DNA of 64,000 bases from Methyloversatilis discipulorum. GTDB taxonomy: Bacteria > Pseudomonadota > Gammaproteobacteria > Burkholderiales > Rhodocyclaceae. Both the position numbers and the translations under genes were made by a program. The notes beneath the pieces were generated by a model. It was not told the origin of the DNA and did no database searches. It saw nothing but the letters and a program-made list of their open reading frames with translations. The stretch spans positions 61,568 to 125,567 of the forward strand of contig NZ_JADMJL010000022.1 of the NCBI RefSeq assembly GCF_018780585.1, in the 5' to 3' direction. Below, in pieces: positions 53,935 through 62,100 of this stretch; position 1 is the first letter of the stretch, and each line of letters opens with the position of its first letter.

Positions 53935-53982
53935 ACCTAAAGGACTCGCCACCCTCTCTTCTGGCCTGAAAAAAGCGAAAAC

Positions 53983-54354
53983 TCAGGATGAAGTGAACAG
54001 GTGTGCGATCAAAGCAACGCCGATCGCCGCGACCGCAAGTGAGGTCCACGACGCCAGACCGCTCATATAGCCGTCGGGAATTTCCACCGGTTTCAGGGTC
54101 GCCAGCACGCGCCGGTACTGCACGACCGCCAGCGTCACTGAAATCGAGCCCAGTGCGATCAGCGCGACGCCTATCCAGAACGACAGGCCGTGCGGCGCAC
54201 CGTTGAGCGTCTTCTGATTGCCCAGCATCGCGACGAACAGCGCAAAGCGCTCGATCGCGAATCCGAAGGCCATCAGCGCCAGCGCGGTGCGCGACCATGC
54301 GAGCAGCGTGCGTTCGGCCGCGAAGAAGACGCGCGGATCGTTCAGGTCCGACAC
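53983..54354 (-). CDS. DUF202-family membrane protein
   Basis: 123 residues with three TM helices. DPRVFFAAERTLLAWSRTAL near the N-terminus is the DUF202 (YidH/VTC-type) signature. Helices follow at about 56-78 and 101-119. Function unknown. It starts 2 bp after the dioxygenase stop, so the two are in one operon. It is the first intact chromosomal gene to the right of the prophage. Confidence 0.85.
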   Translation of the reverse strand: MSDLNDPRVFFAAERTLLAWSRTALALMAFGFAIERFALFVAMLGNQKTLNGAPHGLSFWIGVALIALGSISVTLAVVQYRRVLATLKPVEIPDGYMSGLASWTSLAVAAIGVALIAHLFTSS

Positions 54355-54356
54355 AC

Positions 54357-55115
54357 TCAGCCTTGCGCCGGCGGACGCCGGCGGTAGGTCACGACCAGCA
54401 CATCGCGCCAGGCTGGCTTCGACGGATCGAGCGGATGGATGGGCGTCACGCCGTGCAGTGCGCGCTGGTCATTCACCAGCGCTGCATCGCAGGGCGCCGT
54501 CAGCGTGAAGCTGTCGAGACGCTTGCCTTCAGGCGAGAAGATTTCCGTGGTGCCGCTCTCGACGTTCTCCCGCCGCACCATCATGACCAGCACGAAATCG
54601 ACGCCATCACGATGCACGCCTTCCGGTGTCGGCTTGCCCTCACCGTCCGCGCGCGCCTCGATGCGGAACTGATGCACCTCGATGTGCGCGTCGTGACCGG
54701 GGTGCAGACGCTGGAACACCGCCAGCCCGAACTGCGCCACCGTCTGCATGGTCGAGCCACCCAGTACCTGCGGCCGTATCGGCTCGAAGTGACGCTCGAC
54801 GCCGCCATTCAGCGTGTTGTAGTCCAGGCTCTGGTAATGCGGCTGATGCGGTTCGAACTGGATGCGCAATCCGTCGGCCGGCGCACTGAGCACCGCATAA
54901 CGGCGCCGACGGTAACGGCCACCGTCCGCCATATAGGTATCGGTTTCCAGATCGCCCCAGCTGGCGGCAAACACGTCCCAGTCGGCGCGCCAGCCGGAAC
55001 GCAGGCTGGACAGTGCGTCGCGTACCTGCGCCGACGGCAGGAAACAGAAATCGTGGGCCGCGACGTTCTCGGCGAGCGCGCGGGCGAAAGTGCCGGTATT
55101 CAGGGAGGGGGACAT
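54357..55115 (-). CDS. 2OG-Fe(II)-dioxygenase-family protein
   Basis: 252 residues from ATG at 55115 (the open frame extends further upstream without conserved sequence). RYRRRRYAVLSAPADGLRIQ, then the iron-binding PEGVHRDGVDFVLVMMVRRE (His-x-Asp) and a distal LVNDQRALHGVTPIHPLDPS with the second His, match the 2OG-Fe dioxygenase family (PF10014-type). In the cytosol it would hydroxylate a small molecule or amino acid. The substrate is unknown. Coupled to the DUF202 gene. Confidence 0.8.
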   Translation of the reverse strand: MSPSLNTGTFARALAENVAAHDFCFLPSAQVRDALSSLRSGWRADWDVFAASWGDLETDTYMADGGRYRRRRYAVLSAPADGLRIQFEPHQPHYQSLDYNTLNGGVERHFEPIRPQVLGGSTMQTVAQFGLAVFQRLHPGHDAHIEVHQFRIEARADGEGKPTPEGVHRDGVDFVLVMMVRRENVESGTTEIFSPEGKRLDSFTLTAPCDAALVNDQRALHGVTPIHPLDPSKPAWRDVLVVTYRRRPPAQG

Positions 55116-55224
55116 CTGTGACAGAACGACGAAAACCGCGAAAGCAGGGACGATACTCCCCTGCTCCCGGCAACGCACGCACCGACCCGATTTAGAATCG
55201 GTGCCCAGCCGGAGATCCCGTCAC

Positions 55225-55995
55225 ATGCCCCGCTTCTGCGCCAACCTGTCACTGCTGTTCACCGAACACCCTTTTGTCGAGCGCTGGGCCGCCGCGGCGC
55301 GCGCCGGCTTTCGCGGCGTCGAATGCCATTTCCCGTACGGCGAACCGGCCGCCGTGCTGGCCGAGGAAGTGCGTCGTCACGGGCTGGAGCAGGTGCTGTT
55401 CAATCTGCCGCCTGGAGACTGGGCCGCGGGTGAACGCGGCATCGCCTGCCTGCCCGACCGCGTTACCGAATTCGAGGACGGCGTCGGTCGCGCCATCGAC
55501 TACGCCCGTGCACTCGGCTGCCAGCGCATCAACTGCCTGGCCGGCATCGCGCCGGCCGGCGCCGAGCGCGCCGAACTGCTGTCGGTGATGGAACGGAATC
55601 TGCGCTTCGCGGCGCGTGCCTTGGCGCGGGAAAACATCGAACTGCTGGTCGAGCCGATCAACGACCGCGACATGCCGGGCTTTCTGCTGAACCGCTCGGC
55701 CGACACGCTGGCGTTGATCGAACGCGTCGGCGAGCCCAATGTGAAGCTGCAGTACGACGTGTATCACATGCAGATCATGGAGGGCGACCTCGCCCGCAGC
55801 TTGCAGCGCGAGCTGCCGCGCATCGGCCACGTGCAGATCGCCGACAACCCGGGGCGTCACGAACCGGGCAGCGGCGAGATCAACTACCGCTTCCTGTTCG
55901 ACTGGCTGGACCGCATCGGCTACACCGGCTGGGTCAGCGCGGAATACATCCCGGCCGGCGACACCGCTGCCGGACTGGGCTGGATGCCGCGCTGA
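55225..55995 (+). CDS. hyi: Hydroxypyruvate isomerase-family TIM-barrel protein
   Basis: 256 residues from ATG at 55225 with GGAG upstream. MPRFCANLSLLFTEHPFVER is the Hyi opening. LLVEPINDRDMPGFLLNRSA and KLQYDVYHMQIMEGDLARSL carry the metal-binding Glu and Asp/His, and HVQIADNPGRHEPGSGEINY the last metal ligands. The family interconverts hydroxypyruvate and tartronate semialdehyde, or isomerises related sugars such as 2-oxo-tetronate. No glyoxylate genes are adjacent, so the precise substrate is open. Confidence 0.88.
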   Translation: MPRFCANLSLLFTEHPFVERWAAAARAGFRGVECHFPYGEPAAVLAEEVRRHGLEQVLFNLPPGDWAAGERGIACLPDRVTEFEDGVGRAIDYARALGCQRINCLAGIAPAGAERAELLSVMERNLRFAARALARENIELLVEPINDRDMPGFLLNRSADTLALIERVGEPNVKLQYDVYHMQIMEGDLARSLQRELPRIGHVQIADNPGRHEPGSGEINYRFLFDWLDRIGYTGWVSAEYIPAGDTAAGLGWMPR

Positions 55996-55998
55996 ACT

Positions 55999-56784
55999 TC
56001 AGGGCAGCGAGAAGCCGTCGGCCGCGAGGACCTTGCGTGCCGGTTCCGACAGCAGAAAGTGCGCGAAGCGCTCGCCTTCGCTGCCGGGCGCCGACAGCAC
56101 GACCAGACCGTAGTCGGCGCCGACCGCGAGATCGGACGGCAGCGCGACTTCCTGCAGCGCTGGCACCTCGCGGCGAGCCAGTCGCGAGTTGGTACAGTAG
56201 GTGACGAACAGATCCGCCTGCCCGCTTTCGACCACCCACGCATAGACGTTGCGACCTTCCGGCGGCTTCGCCGAATTGGCGGCGCCGGTAAGCTGCCGCC
56301 CCCGCGCGGCCAGCGCGCGACCGATGCCCGGTCGCAGCGCATGGGCGCGCTGGAACATCTGGACTGCATAGTCACCGGCCGGATCGGCCTTGGGCGTCGA
56401 CACGCCCAGCTTCAGATCGCGGCGGACCATCGCGTCGAGCGCGTTCGCCGGCGTCACCGTCAGGCCCGGCCGCACCAGCAGGCACAGTTCGTTGCGTGCG
56501 AAGCGCTCGACCTTGGCTGCCTTGCCGGCATCGACGAAGGTCTGCGGATGCGTCATGTTGGCCGAAGCGAACACGTCGGCAGTGGCCCCGGCGGCGATCT
56601 TCTCGCGCAGCACGCCGCTCGGCCCGAATTCGAAGCGGGGCGCCGCCCCGCCCTGCTCCGCATACAGCTTGCCGAGCTGCGTGAATACCGACTTCAGGCT
56701 GCCGGCGGCATGCACCGATGCCCCGTCGGCCTGCGCCGCACCTGCCAGCAGCGAGGTGCAGGCCGCCACGATGAGCGCGCGCAT
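55999..56784 (-). CDS. ModA-like oxyanion/substrate-binding periplasmic protein
   Basis: 261 residues from ATG at 56784; a GTG two codons earlier overlaps the tupA stop. Signal peptide RALIVAACTSLLAGAAQADG. The ModA-type features are SVHAAGSLKSVFTQLGKLYA, FGPSGVLREKIAAGATADVF and LVVLSAPGSEGERFAHFLLS. It is the last gene of the tungstate operon and has no permease or ATPase of its own, so it probably uses TupBC or supplies a second ligand such as molybdate (inference). Confidence 0.85.
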   Translation of the reverse strand: MRALIVAACTSLLAGAAQADGASVHAAGSLKSVFTQLGKLYAEQGGAAPRFEFGPSGVLREKIAAGATADVFASANMTHPQTFVDAGKAAKVERFARNELCLLVRPGLTVTPANALDAMVRRDLKLGVSTPKADPAGDYAVQMFQRAHALRPGIGRALAARGRQLTGAANSAKPPEGRNVYAWVVESGQADLFVTYCTNSRLARREVPALQEVALPSDLAVGADYGLVVLSAPGSEGERFAHFLLSEPARKVLAADGFSLP

Positions 56785-56786
56785 GA

Positions 56787-57617
56787 TCACTTGGCCGCGT
56801 TCGGGAAGAACAACTGCTGACCGTCGATCTTGTAGTCGGCGATCGCCTTCTGACCTTCGGCCGACACCACCCAGTCGATGAAGGCCTGGCCATCCGCCTT
56901 CTTCACGTGCGGGTGCTTGTCCGGATTGACCAGGATGACGCCGTACTGGTTGAACAGGCGCTTGTCACCTTCGACCGAAATGGTCAGGTCGCCGCGGTTC
57001 TTGAACGACAGCCAGGTGCCGCGGTCGGCCAGGATGTAGGCGTTCATCGACGCCGCGGTGTTCAGCGCCGGGCCCATGCCGGAACCGGTGTCGCGGTACC
57101 AGGCGCCTTTGACCGCGTCGAGATCGACGCCGGCCGCTTTCCAAAGACGCAGCTCGGCGGCGTGCGTGCCGCTCTTGTCGCCACGCGACACGAAGGGGGC
57201 CTGTGCCGCCTGAATCGTCTTCAGCGCCCCGGTGATGTCCTTGCCGCCAGCAACCTTGGCCGGATCCGACTTCGGTCCGACCAGGATGAAGTCGTTGTAC
57301 ATCACCTCCTGCCGCTTCACGCCGTAGCCTTCAGCGATGAATTTCTCTTCCGCCGCCTTGTCGTGCACGAACACCACGTCGGCGTCACCGCGGCGCGCCA
57401 TGTCCAGCGCCTGACCGGTGCCCAGCGCAACGACGCGCACCTCGATGCCTGTCTTCGCCTGGAAAATCGGCAGCAGGTGCTTGAACAGACCCGACTGTTC
57501 GGTCGAGGTGGTGGACGACACGGTGATGAAACGGTCGGCGGCGTGCACAAAGGGCGCGGCCAGCGTAATCGCGGCCGCCGCGGCGGTGGCGATGAAGGAA
57601 CGGCGGATCAGGTCCAT
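56787..57617 (-). CDS. tupA: Tungstate ABC transporter substrate-binding protein TupA
   Basis: 276 residues from ATG at 57617 with AGAGGAGAG upstream; a long in-frame extension is a shadow of tupC. Signal sequence RSFIATAAAAAITLAAPFVH then AAD. ITVSSTTSTEQSGLFKHLLP is the TupA oxyanion loop (TTSTEQSGL), with ALGTGQALDMARRGDADVVF and VSRGDKSGTHAAELRLWKAA. It delivers tungstate to TupBC in the periplasm. The first bases overlap the 3' end of tupC. Confidence 0.93.
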   Translation of the reverse strand: MDLIRRSFIATAAAAAITLAAPFVHAADRFITVSSTTSTEQSGLFKHLLPIFQAKTGIEVRVVALGTGQALDMARRGDADVVFVHDKAAEEKFIAEGYGVKRQEVMYNDFILVGPKSDPAKVAGGKDITGALKTIQAAQAPFVSRGDKSGTHAAELRLWKAAGVDLDAVKGAWYRDTGSGMGPALNTAASMNAYILADRGTWLSFKNRGDLTISVEGDKRLFNQYGVILVNPDKHPHVKKADGQAFIDWVVSAEGQKAIADYKIDGQQLFFPNAAK

Positions 57618-58315
57618 GAAAGCTCTCCTCTGAGGTATTGCCCGGCCTCGGCCGAGCGCGGTGCGGCGAAGAAGTCGGCCACCGGCGTGTGTTCGGTGAT
57701 GCGGCCGGTGTCGACGAATACGATGTCGTCGGCCAGGCGACGGGCCTGGCCGAGGTGGTGGGTGACCATGACGATGGAACAGCCGTCGTCGGCGATGACG
57801 CGGATGATGCGTTCCACTTCGGCCGCGGCGCCCGGGTCGAGGCTGGCGGTCGGCTCGTCGAGGAAGAGCACGCGCGGTCGCAGCGCCCACGCGCGAGCGA
57901 GCGCCACGCGCTGCTGCTCGCCACCGGACAGCACGCGCGCCGGGCGGTCGGCCAGTGCGGCGAGGCCGACGCGTTCCAGCACGTCGAGCGCGCGCGTGCG
58001 GCGTTCCGCCGCCGGCACGCCGGCCAGGTAGAGCGCGTACGTCACGTTGTCGAGCACGCTGCGGCGGAGCATGACCGGGCGCTGGAACACCATGGCCTGC
58101 ACCGGCGTGCCGCTGCCGCCGTTCCACAGGATGCGGCCGGCAGTCGGTTCGATCAGGCCGTGCATCAGGCGCATCAACACGCTCTTTCCCGCGCCGTTCG
58201 GGCCGAGTATCAGCGTGCGCCGCCCGGCTTCGATGCGCAGCGACACGTCGCGGATCAGCGCGCGGTCGCCCGCCTCGTAGCGCAGCGCGTCCAGCGTGAG
58301 CAGTACGTCAGCCAT
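57608..58315 (-). CDS. tupC: Tungstate ABC transporter ATP-binding protein TupC
   Basis: 235 residues from ATG at 58315 (overlapping the tupB 3' end by 8 bp). Walker A LILGPNGAGKSVLMRLMHGL, signature LSGGEQQRVALARAW, Walker B RVLFLDEPTASLDPG and H-loop VMVTHHLGQA are all present. Its place in the operon makes it the motor of the Tup importer. A longer frame upstream is not family-like. Confidence 0.92.
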   Translation of the reverse strand: MADVLLTLDALRYEAGDRALIRDVSLRIEAGRRTLILGPNGAGKSVLMRLMHGLIEPTAGRILWNGGSGTPVQAMVFQRPVMLRRSVLDNVTYALYLAGVPAAERRTRALDVLERVGLAALADRPARVLSGGEQQRVALARAWALRPRVLFLDEPTASLDPGAAAEVERIIRVIADDGCSIVMVTHHLGQARRLADDIVFVDTGRITEHTPVADFFAAPRSAEAGQYLRGELSWT

Positions 58316-59012
58316 GGCGTCGCACCGCCCATTCGCGTACCGCGTGCGCCAGCGCATTCAGTATCAGCACGATGGAAATGAGGATGAAACCCAGCGCCAG
58401 CGCCAGCGGCAGGTCGCCCTTGCTGGTTTCGAGCGCGATGCTGGTGGTCATGACGCGGGTGACGCCGTCGATATTGCCGCCGACGATCATTACCGCGCCG
58501 ACCTCCGCGACCGCGCGGCCCAGCCCGGCCAGCACTGCGGTAGACAGCGAGAAGCGCGTATCGACCAGCAGCGTCAGCGCGGCGCGCGGGGTCGAGGCGC
58601 CGAGCGAGCGCAGCTGTTCTTCGTAGTCGCGCCAGGCGTCGGCGACGATCTGCCGCGACAGCGCGGCGATGATGGGCGTGATCAGCACCACCTGGGCGAT
58701 CACCATGGCGGTCGGCGTGAACAGCAGGCCGAGCGAACCGAGCGGGCCGGCGCGCGACAGCAGCAGATAGACCAGCAGACCGATCACCACCGGCGGCAGG
58801 CCCATCAGGCCGTTCAGGATGACGGTCAGCGACTTGCACCCCGGGAAGCGGCCGACCGCCACCGCAGCGCCTATCGGCAGCCCCAGGCAGGCGGCGAGGA
58901 AGACGGCGGTCAGGCTGACCTGCAGGCTCAGCGCGACGATGTGCAGCAGATTGGGGTCGGCGGCGACGATCAGGCGGCCGGCGGTGGCGAAGCTCTCGCT
59001 CATCGTGCTCAT
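58308..59012 (-). CDS. tupB: Tungstate ABC transporter permease TupB
   Basis: 234 residues with five to six TM helices. The EAA loop EEQLRSLGASTPRAALTLLV contacts the ATPase. LGRAVAEVGAVMIVGGNIDG, then VTRVMTTSIALETSKGDLPL, are typical TupB segments. It starts in an ATGA overlap with the preceding gene; a second ATG three codons in is an alternative start. Confidence 0.92.
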   Translation of the reverse strand: MSTMSESFATAGRLIVAADPNLLHIVALSLQVSLTAVFLAACLGLPIGAAVAVGRFPGCKSLTVILNGLMGLPPVVIGLLVYLLLSRAGPLGSLGLLFTPTAMVIAQVVLITPIIAALSRQIVADAWRDYEEQLRSLGASTPRAALTLLVDTRFSLSTAVLAGLGRAVAEVGAVMIVGGNIDGVTRVMTTSIALETSKGDLPLALALGFILISIVLILNALAHAVREWAVRRHG

Positions 59013-59545
59013 CGCGTCGGCTCCGCGGTGATCAGCAGATCGAGCGCCGGTCCGGCCACGGCGCTGACTTCGAGCGTGTAGCGCAGGCCGGCTTCAAGCC
59101 GGTAGATCAGTTCCTTCTGTACCCCTTCGCCGCGCAGACAGCGCAGCGGGCGCATGTAGACAGGCCGCGGCAGTCCATCCGGCGACAGCACCTCGATCCA
59201 GGCGCGCTCGCTGCTCATGACGCGGTAGATGCCGGCCGACGGTACGGTGAAATCGAGGATGCCGGCGTGGCCGGCAGGGCGCCGGCCCGGTGCCCGCAGC
59301 GCGACCTCGCTTTCCGGCCGCAGGCGCGCAGCGACGCGCCGGGCGGGCGTGATCAGCGGCGCCGAAGCGACGTTGTGGCCCGCGTCGACCGACAGACCTC
59401 CTGCGGCCCAGGCGGATTTCAGGTCAGCGACCACGCGCGGCGCGTCGGCACAGGCCTCGTCCTGCGCCACCGCGGCGAGCGACGACAGCGAAAACAGGGC
59501 TGCGACGACCACGCCAGCACGCGGGCGCAGTCCGGAAGTGGACAT
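59009..59545 (-). CDS. Exported protein of unknown function preceding tupB
   Basis: 178 residues from ATG at 59545 (other in-frame starts lie up to 41 codons upstream but lack a signal). Signal peptide AGVVVAALFSLSSLAAVAQD. The mature part has a beta-sandwich look (HAGILDFTVPSAGIYRVMSS, then ERAWIEVLSPDGLPRPVYMR) with two Cys. No family recognised. It is the first gene of the tungstate operon, overlapping tupB by 4 bp, and divergent from the ModE-like regulator, so it may be part of the same response. Confidence 0.65.
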   Translation of the reverse strand: MSTSGLRPRAGVVVAALFSLSSLAAVAQDEACADAPRVVADLKSAWAAGGLSVDAGHNVASAPLITPARRVAARLRPESEVALRAPGRRPAGHAGILDFTVPSAGIYRVMSSERAWIEVLSPDGLPRPVYMRPLRCLRGEGVQKELIYRLEAGLRYTLEVSAVAGPALDLLITAEPTR

Positions 59546-59708
59546 CCAGTTCGTCACGCGACGACCTCGTCCGGTACGGATGTCTGCGCGGCTCCGGACG
59601 AACGCGCTGCGACGCAACGAAAGGGCGTCGCAGAAGGGAATGACATCAATCGGCATCGGAAAACACATAAGATGCGGGAAGCTATCGCACTGAAGCCGCG
59701 CGTCCTAT

Positions 59709-60806
59709 ATGTCTAAATTTGCACAAAGCAATCCAAGCTTGCGGGTCGAGTGGGATTTCGGCCCCGACGCACCGGTGGGTATTGGTCGCCTGCTGGCGCT
59801 GCTGACGGCCATCGAAGTCAGCGGTTCGATCGCCGGTGCGGCGCGCGCGACCGGCCTGTCGTATCGCAACGCCTGGGGGCTGATCAATGCCTGGCAGGCC
59901 TACTTTGGCCAACCCCTGATCACCACCGCGCGGGCGCATGGTTCGACGCTGGAAGCCTTCGCCCGCCAGTTGCTGGACGTCGATCGCGGTGCCCGTCAGT
60001 CGCTGGCGCGTGCGCTCGACGGTGCCAGCCAGCCGATGCGCGCGCTGTCGCTACAGCCGGCCGAACACGGCGGCGCGGCACTGCGTTTCGCCGCCAGCCA
60101 CGAACCGCTGCTGAACGACCTCATCCGTCAGTTGCGCAGCGAACGGTCCGATGCCGCCACAGTGACGCTGGCCACGCACGGCAGCCTCGAATCGCTGCTC
60201 GCGCTGGCCGCCCGCCGCTGCGAGATCGCCGGCTTCCATTGCCCGGTGGGCGAACTGGGACGCGACATCTGGGCGCTCTACCGCGCACAGCACGGTCTGC
60301 CGCGGCTGCGCCTGATCGGTTTCGCCCGCCGTCGGCAAGGCCTCATCCTGGCGCGCGGCAATCCGAAGAAGGTGAGCGGCCTGGCCGACCTGTCACGCAC
60401 CGACCTGCGCTTCGTGCATCGCCAGCCGGGCGCCGGCACGCGACTCGCGTTCGATCTGCTGGCGCGCCGCGCCGGGCTGGACACGCGCGCGCTGAACGAG
60501 GGCGATGAAGAACACACGCACGCCGCGGTGGCGGCGCTGATCGCCAGCGACGAAGCCGATGCCGGACTCGGGCTGGAAGCCTTCGCCCATCGCCTCGGAC
60601 TGGACTTCATCCCGCTGTTCGAAGAGATGTACTTTCTGGCGATGCGCGACGCGCCCGCCTCGCGCGACACGGTGCAGTCACTGTCGGTCCTGCTGCAGCA
60701 GCCGGACTGGCGCGCGCGCGCCGATGGGCTGAGCGGCTACTCGCTGGCCGAAGCCGGGGTCGAGTACGACCTCGCGGCTGCCGAGCGCCTGCTGTTCGGC
60801 GACTGA
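59709..60806 (+). CDS. ModE-like HTH regulator fused to a periplasmic-binding-protein-like domain
   Basis: 365 residues. The N-terminal ModE/LysR-type HTH includes GRLLALLTAIEVSGSIAGAA, then RATGLSYRNAWGLINAWQAY. The C-terminal ~240 residues form a PBP-like ligand domain of the kind linked to molybdate/tungstate-responsive regulators (for example TLATHGSLESLLALAARRCE, IAGFHCPVGELG and FVHRQPGAGTRLAFDLLARR). Divergent from the tup operon (163 bp between starts), so it probably senses oxyanion and controls that operon. Confidence 0.85.
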   Translation: MSKFAQSNPSLRVEWDFGPDAPVGIGRLLALLTAIEVSGSIAGAARATGLSYRNAWGLINAWQAYFGQPLITTARAHGSTLEAFARQLLDVDRGARQSLARALDGASQPMRALSLQPAEHGGAALRFAASHEPLLNDLIRQLRSERSDAATVTLATHGSLESLLALAARRCEIAGFHCPVGELGRDIWALYRAQHGLPRLRLIGFARRRQGLILARGNPKKVSGLADLSRTDLRFVHRQPGAGTRLAFDLLARRAGLDTRALNEGDEEHTHAAVAALIASDEADAGLGLEAFAHRLGLDFIPLFEEMYFLAMRDAPASRDTVQSLSVLLQQPDWRARADGLSGYSLAEAGVEYDLAAAERLLFGD

Positions 60807-60865
60807 TATCCGCGGCGCCTGCGCCGGCCCTTGGTAGAATCGCGCCTCAGTCACCGGACCTTTAC

Positions 60866-62038
60866 ATGAAACGCACCCGATTCGCCCGCCGCGGCGGCCT
60901 CACCCAGGACGCCGCCCTGCTCACCCGGCTGGCCACCGGCCTGGCGCTGTCCGCCAGCCGCATCGAAGACCGCTACTGGGAAGTGCGGCTGACCGAACAG
61001 GTGAGCCGGCTGCTGGCCGACCGCAACGAAGACGCGCTGAACGCCGCGCTCGACCACCTGTGGCGCGAGGACGCGCCGGCCTATGACGAACTGGCCGATT
61101 TCATCGAAGCGGGCAGCGAATGCGGTCTGCCGGGCGACGCCAACAAGGACTGGGACGCCGTCGTGTTCGCAGCCCCCCTGCTCGCCTGGTCGCGCTTCTC
61201 GATCCCGGCCGGACCGATTGCGGCGCCGCTGCTGGCCAGCCTCAAGGTACAGCTGTGCGCGCACGCTTTCGGCACCCACACCAAGGTTGCGCTGGCCGAC
61301 TATCTGTTCAGCCCGGACCAGCTGCCGCGCGGCTATGTCGAAACGCGCGACCTGGCCGACGACCTCGGCGAAGCCGTGCTCGCCGGGAATGATCTGAAGC
61401 TGGAGGCGGAGGCGATGGCGCAGACCACCACCTTCCTGTCGGACACCCGCTACCTGATCGGCATCGCCATCGTGCCGCGCGGTCAGGCACTGTTCCGCTG
61501 GCAGGAGGACGACGGCCAGCGCGAACACGTGGTGAAACAGTGGCAGGCCCAGGGTGGCGCCGTCATCGGCACGTTGATGCAGGGCTGTGCCTTCGAACTG
61601 CTGCCGCCCAACGCCTACCACTCGGCCTGCCGTGAAGCCGATCGCGCGTCGCGCGCGTACTCGCTGCGCGCCTCGGTCGCCTTCCTCGAACAGACGCTGG
61701 CGGTGCCGGCGAGCGGCCTGCGCGCCATCATCGCGCCCTTCTACGACAAGCAGCTCGAGGAGTACCGCGTCGCCTTCACCACCACGGACTCCAGCGACGT
61801 CGTGCACGGCGTCGTGTGGGCGCTGCTCGGTGCCGAGGACGAGGAAACCGACACCGTTGGCGAGATCGAAGGCGTGCTGCGCGAATGCGGTCTGACCGAC
61901 ACGCTGGTGCTCGACCACCGGATGCCCATGGAGTACTGCGACGACTGCGGCGCGCCGATGTATCCGGATCCCGACGGCCAGCCGGTGCACGCCGAACTGC
62001 CCGAAACGTCGGACCAGCCGCCCGCTCACCTGCACTGA
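60866..62038 (+). CDS. DUF2863 family protein
   Basis: 390 residues starting MKRTRFARRGGLTQDAALLT. SASRIEDRYWEVRLTEQVSR and the C-terminal CDDCGAPMYPDPDGQPVHAE (a short CxxC motif) match DUF2863, a betaproteobacterial family of unknown function. No signal or TM segment, so cytosolic. A terminator at 62057 follows. Confidence 0.8.
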   Translation: MKRTRFARRGGLTQDAALLTRLATGLALSASRIEDRYWEVRLTEQVSRLLADRNEDALNAALDHLWREDAPAYDELADFIEAGSECGLPGDANKDWDAVVFAAPLLAWSRFSIPAGPIAAPLLASLKVQLCAHAFGTHTKVALADYLFSPDQLPRGYVETRDLADDLGEAVLAGNDLKLEAEAMAQTTTFLSDTRYLIGIAIVPRGQALFRWQEDDGQREHVVKQWQAQGGAVIGTLMQGCAFELLPPNAYHSACREADRASRAYSLRASVAFLEQTLAVPASGLRAIIAPFYDKQLEEYRVAFTTTDSSDVVHGVVWALLGAEDEETDTVGEIEGVLRECGLTDTLVLDHRMPMEYCDDCGAPMYPDPDGQPVHAELPETSDQPPAHLH

Positions 62039-62056
62039 CACGTCATCCTGTTTTCG

Positions 62057-62081
62057 CGGCCGCGCCTCGCGCGGCCGTTTT
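62057..62081 (+). terminator. Rho-independent terminator after the DUF2863 gene
   Basis: CGGCCGCG and CGCGGCCG form a perfect 8-bp stem with a CCTCG loop, followed by TTTTCATTT. It lies 18 bp after the DUF2863 stop and 20 bp before prfC, so prfC must have its own promoter or be expressed by read-through. Confidence 0.85.
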
Positions 62082-62100
62082 CATTTGCTGAAGAACGCTC

